From Spinellus fusiger (lineage: Eukaryota > Mucoromycota > Mucoromycetes > Mucorales > Phycomycetaceae), in the NCBI GenBank assembly GCA_025094145.1, contig JALLLS010000166.1:1-19739 (forward strand): a stretch of 19,739 bases of DNA, given 5' to 3'. Position numbers and translations under genes: made by a program. Numbering within the stretch: the first letter of the stretch is position 1; every line of letters starts with the position of its first letter. The notes under the pieces are model-generated. The model was not told the DNA's origin. It did no database searches and saw only the letters and a program-made list of their open reading frames with translations. Positions 16,447 through 19,739 of this stretch are shown here, piece after piece.

Positions 16447-17675
16447 GGGCTCTTTCGTGTAATCAATATTACCCCAAAAGAGTAAAAATACAAATTGCAA
16501 AACTCAACATAAGTAACATCCATCCATCAGCAACAATCTCCATCCACCCACATAGTACACACTACACATTGGATACACCAACTACGGATCCTGGCCAACC
16601 ACCAACCATCAAGCAACCTCCTGTACCAGCACCTGTCAGACCCTTTGTGTCTGAGGCCACCACTGCCACCACCATTCCTAACTCCGACAGCAGAAAACCC
16701 AGACTACTTACCAAACGCACTTGTGCAAAGACTTACGAGTATCAAATGACTGAGGTAGAAAAGTCTGATACATTCACCCAGCAGATGATGGCATTTCTGT
16801 CAGATATTCAGAGACAAATGGCAACAATTGGACTCCGCATCCAGGAATTGGAAGCACAAGTCAAGGTCAAGGATGACCTTATTACATCTCTCCAGGCTCA
16901 GATCAATGCCAAGAGTGCAGATAATGCACCCAAATCACCCTCCGCCCCTATTTCCACCCCTATCCCAACAGTGAAACCCACAGATGCCATAGAAAAGGCT
17001 ACTATCACTTATGCCAACATGGCTAAAAAGAACGCCTCCCCACCAAAGAAGACAGCAAAGGCCAGAGCAGTGCTTAGAGCACAAACAGTTCGGGCCTTAC
17101 AAGAGCCTACTGGTCCCTCAGTATACAACTTTGTATACTTGCCCTGTCGCCGCTACCTCAAGTACGGCCAGATCCACAAGATGTTGGGATCACTGAAGAT
17201 CCAACAGTCACGGATCATAGACATTCACTTCCCAGCAAGGGGTACAATTGCACTGCTTGTACACGGTAGCTTCAAGCAAGAACTCGAGGAGAAACTTGAG
17301 AAATAAAAGATCAAACCACAGACAAGCTTTGATCCAGTAGCTGCAATGGTGATTGCAGACCCTAAGCTCCAGCAGGAGTCAGATAGCACCAAGGCTGTAA
17401 TGGCCCAAAAACTCTTTGAGCAAAGAGTGTCCAACACTTGTCTTCGTACCCCCACTCATTTAGGGTACAGCATTGCTCGCCACTTTGGCTCAAGCATTGC
17501 CACACCCTGTCTATCCACCATTGCCTTTGAGAAGCTCTTGGTAGACCTCAAGGACAAGGCCACAGTCACCAGCCCTCCCGCCACCCTTGAAAAAGAAGCC
17601 CTCCAGGCATTTGGGTCTGACTCAGCCATGGAAGGAGTCGAGGGAAACAATCAACACACCCAACAAGACTTGTAA
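16377..17675 (+). pseudogene. LINE ORF1-like (gag-like) protein with coiled coil and one in-frame stop
   Basis: The frame runs from ATG 16377 (inside the tail repeat, so probably not the true start; the next good ATG is 16746, MTEVEKSD) to TAA 17304-17306, and then continues in the same frame to TAA 17673-17675. Order: Pro/Thr/Ser-rich N-part; coiled coil encoded at about 16770-16910 with MMAFLSDIQRQM and IQELEAQVKVKDDLITSL; low-complexity linker; basic KKTAKARAVLRAQ; a folded region SVYNFVYLPCRRYLKYGQI to IDIHFPARGTIALLVHG; after the stop, VMAQKLFEQRVSNTCLR. This order resembles ORF1 proteins of Mucoromycota LINEs as I know them, which bind RNA and form particles. The stop separates about 120 C-terminal codons: a nonsense mutation or, less likely, read-through. 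It is followed by tail copy 2, not by ORF2. Confidence 0.65.
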
Positions 17676-17787
17676 ATAGACCAATCTTTGGTCTATTGAA
17701 AGCTTGTGGGATTAGGCTCAAACTAATGTCTATGTCTGCATTGTCATTTTCTCTCATTTCTCATATTTCTCTTCATTTTTTCCTTGA

Positions 17788-17940
17788 ATTTATTTTTTCC
17801 ACTTTTGTATTTGAAAGTGTTTATATGTATATCTTAATTGTTCAAAAGTTCTCATAGGGTGGCTAACATGCCCAATGCGCGAATAGCAACCAACACCCAA
17901 AAATAAAAATACTTTGAACTGAACTGTATCTACTTGCTAA
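17788..17940 (+). repeat. LINE 3'-tail repeat, copy 2
   Basis: Direct repeat of 16296-16446, starting 113 bp after the ORF1 stop. It differs by small changes, such as a GAACTGAACTG duplication near its end. Downstream it meets the truncated 3' end of LINE-B, which runs the other way. Confidence 0.85.
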
Positions 17941-17960
17941 GTGAAATATGCTATACGAAT

Positions 17961-18018
17961 AATAAAAGAGTGTATGATTAGTGACATGGAATAAAGGAGT
18001 GTATTATCAGTGACATAG
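17961..18018. repeat. 29-bp tandem repeat, 2 units plus a decayed third
   Basis: AATAAAAGAGTGTATGATTA with GTGACATGG, then a second unit from 17990 (AATAAAGGAGTG... GTGACATAG) with a few mismatches. A looser third copy (AAATAAAGGGGTGATATTGA) starts near 18030. The array lies at the cut 3' end of LINE-B and overlaps its last codons. Confidence 0.7.
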
Positions 18019-19739
18019 AAGTGATGCAAAATAAAGGGGTGATATTGATGGCAGGGAAAATGGTGTAAAAAGGAGTGTTCGGATTAGGTCATCACATTGA
18101 AGCACTTCATCAAAGACAAAGACATCCACTGCACTCAGGCTACTGTAACCCTTTGAAGGCTTAAATTGATCGTCAGGTGAAGACCAAACAGCAGAAAAAG
18201 GAAGAGAGAGACAAGTAGCAGATGACACTCTCTGATTTACTGGACACTGTGGCAACTGGTCAAAGGCATTTAGTAGTGAACCCAAAGGGTGTAAACCAGA
18301 TGCAAGTGCATAGAGGCGTAGGGTTGGAAAAAAGAAAGGCAGTAATGGATCAGGCACATTACACATACTTTGAAGAACAAAAGCAGTGTAAGGAGAAACA
18401 AAAGAATCAGGCTTTCCACCAAAGAGAGGTCGAATCCACTGCACTTGCAGAGCCCATTGGTGTAGTTGAGGATCCAGGATACCCAGTCCACCTGCTTGCT
18501 TGGGTGCAGTTAACTTATCAAATTTGATGGGTGGAAACATGTTATGCATAAGGAACTGTCGACCACAAGAGCGCAACTGTTTCAATACTTTAGCAGGCAG
18601 AGGTGTAACTCGAAGGACATGCCACAAGGTAGAGAAGATGAGCGTATTAAGCACAGTGGCTCTTCCTAATACAGACAAAGATCGTTGAGAGTGAATATGA
18701 CAAGCTGCCTTGACTTTTTCCAGAAGCTGGTGGCAGAAAAACTGGCGTTGGTCTGTAGAAGTGGCAAGAGAAAAACTTAGGTATATCACAGGAGTACTAG
18801 ATCTAAAGTCATGCCAGTCAACAATCTGATGGCGACTTAATGGATCAGTCCACCCAGGGAGCAAGGCCCCAGAAAGAGAAAAAGCAGTTGTCTTGGAGAA
18901 ATTAATTTTTGCATTGGATGCTCTGCTATAGGTATCCAACCACTTGTACAGGCAGTCTAGATCAGATGGCTGTTGAAGAAAGACTAAGGCATCATCAGCA
19001 TATGCAAGTACTTTCACTGGTGCAGGAGGAGGAAGAGGCACAAAAGTAGCAGAACTAGTGAAGACGTATCCTTTAAGATCAGTGTCTTGTAACAGAGAGT
19101 AGAGAAGTGGTTCAAAAGCCAGGTTAAATAGAACTGGTGACAGTAGATCCCCTTGACAAAGACCACGTCCTTGGTTTACAGGTGGAGATAAAACCATTGA
19201 CATTGACCCTGATGGCTGTACCAAAGAACAAACCAATCAGACAAGTGACAAAAGTCTCTGGGAAACCAAAAAAACGAAGAACAGTAGAAAGATAGGTAGG
19301 ATGAACTCTATCATATGCTTTCTCTTGGTCCAATAACAAGCCGATGGCAGTTGAATCAGATCGAACAGCATCGTCCATCACCAACCGAGTCAACAAACCA
19401 TTATCTGCAATGAAGCGACCATGTAAAAACCCAGTCTGGAATTGGTTCACTAGTGTCTGAGCAGCAGGAACAATACAACTATTGACAAGTCTAGTGAAGA
19501 CTTTTGCGTCTGTGTTGATAAGCGAAATGGGCCTCCAGTTGGCCAACGAAGAAAGATCACCTCTCTTTGGAAGAAGAGTCATACATGTGTCCTGCCAACT
19601 GAGAGGGAAAGTACCTAGAGTAAGAGCATCATTGTAGATTTTCACAACCATAGTGGCATATTCAGGGTGAGCAAAAACAAGCCTCAGAATCTCATAGGGT
19701 ATGCCATCCATGCCTGGACTACTACAACGTGGGGAGTGG
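18007..19739 (-). pseudogene. LINE-B: non-LTR retrotransposon reverse transcriptase, partial and frameshifted
   Basis: The frame enters from the window edge (SSPGMDGIPYEIL, start not seen). RT motifs follow in order: NWRPISLINTDAKV (fingers), LLDQEKAYDRVHP (motif A Asp), GLCQGDLLSPVLFNLAFEPL (motif B), LAYADDALVFL (catalytic YADD), then SVLGRATVLNTLI and KQAGGLGILD (post-palm). It makes LINE cDNA by target-primed reverse transcription. A frameshift near 19185-19200 (FIS... against SPPVNQGRG) splits the protein; a 2-base loss or 1-base gain explains it. The frame ends at TGA 18007-18009 before the C-terminal zinc motif seen in LINE-A, so the 3' end is missing. It is otherwise well preserved and in the same family as LINE-A. 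It lies tail to tail with the ORF1 unit. Confidence 0.88.

Noticed and set aside
18222..18688. Plus-strand ORFs opposite LINE-B (18222-18527 and 18500-18688) and short ORFs opposite ORF1 and ORF2
   Set aside because: Shadows of the reverse-transcriptase and ORF1 reading frames on the other strand.

Overview
The window looks like nuclear DNA of a fungus, most likely an early-diverging (Mucoromycota-type) one. The reasons are AT-rich intergenic DNA, very short introns (44-58 nt) with GTAAGT donors, CTAAC-like branch points and TTAG acceptors, and non-LTR retrotransposon (LINE) and Tc1-type transposase sequences of a style I associate with that group. No rRNA, tRNA, CRISPR or bacterial-type operon is visible.

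The dominating structure is a giant inverted repeat. Bases 1-5224 are repeated in reverse complement at 7929-13142, around a 2704-bp spacer (5225-7928). In every stretch I compared the arms are identical except for two simple-sequence indels: 8 bp in a T-rich tract and one TA unit in a (TA)n run. The left arm runs off the window edge, so its outer end is unknown. A degenerate LINE remnant (LINE-A, minus strand, 4813-6446) crosses the left arm/spacer boundary without a break, while the right-arm copy of it is cut at 7929. The right arm is therefore the derived inverted duplicate.

Each arm carries, in right-arm plus-strand order: an AT-rich non-coding block; a 44-codon ORF (minus); a candidate three-exon gene for a small single-span membrane protein (11389-11774); a 71-bp foldback (11812-11882); and an unusual locus with four mutually similar 44-45-nt introns separating exons made of simple sequence ((CT)n, a 22-bp tandem repeat, an A-rich tract, a TG run; 12089-12827). 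A longer intron-like segment ends 12 bp before the arm edge.

The spacer holds the 5' part of LINE-A, a 401-bp solo LTR with a 5-bp target duplication (6737-7137), and a Tc1/mariner-type transposase remnant with a nonsense codon (7453-7754). The sequence around the solo LTR is repeated in inverted orientation at 14776-15256, where the LTR-free pre-insertion site is preserved.

The right third (13143-19739) is AT-rich DNA with only weak coding signals up to about 14775. A LINE graveyard follows: a C-terminal ORF2 fragment with a Cys/His knuckle (+, 15241-16026); its 3' tail; an ORF1-like coiled-coil protein with one in-frame stop (+, to 17675) followed by a second copy of the same tail; and then, tail to tail, the reverse-transcriptase core of another LINE (LINE-B, minus, 18007-19739), frameshifted once, 3'-truncated and running off the window. 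Nothing here looks like a metabolic gene cluster. The interest is in the recent giant palindrome, the mini-intron locus duplicated in it, and the nested transposon history.
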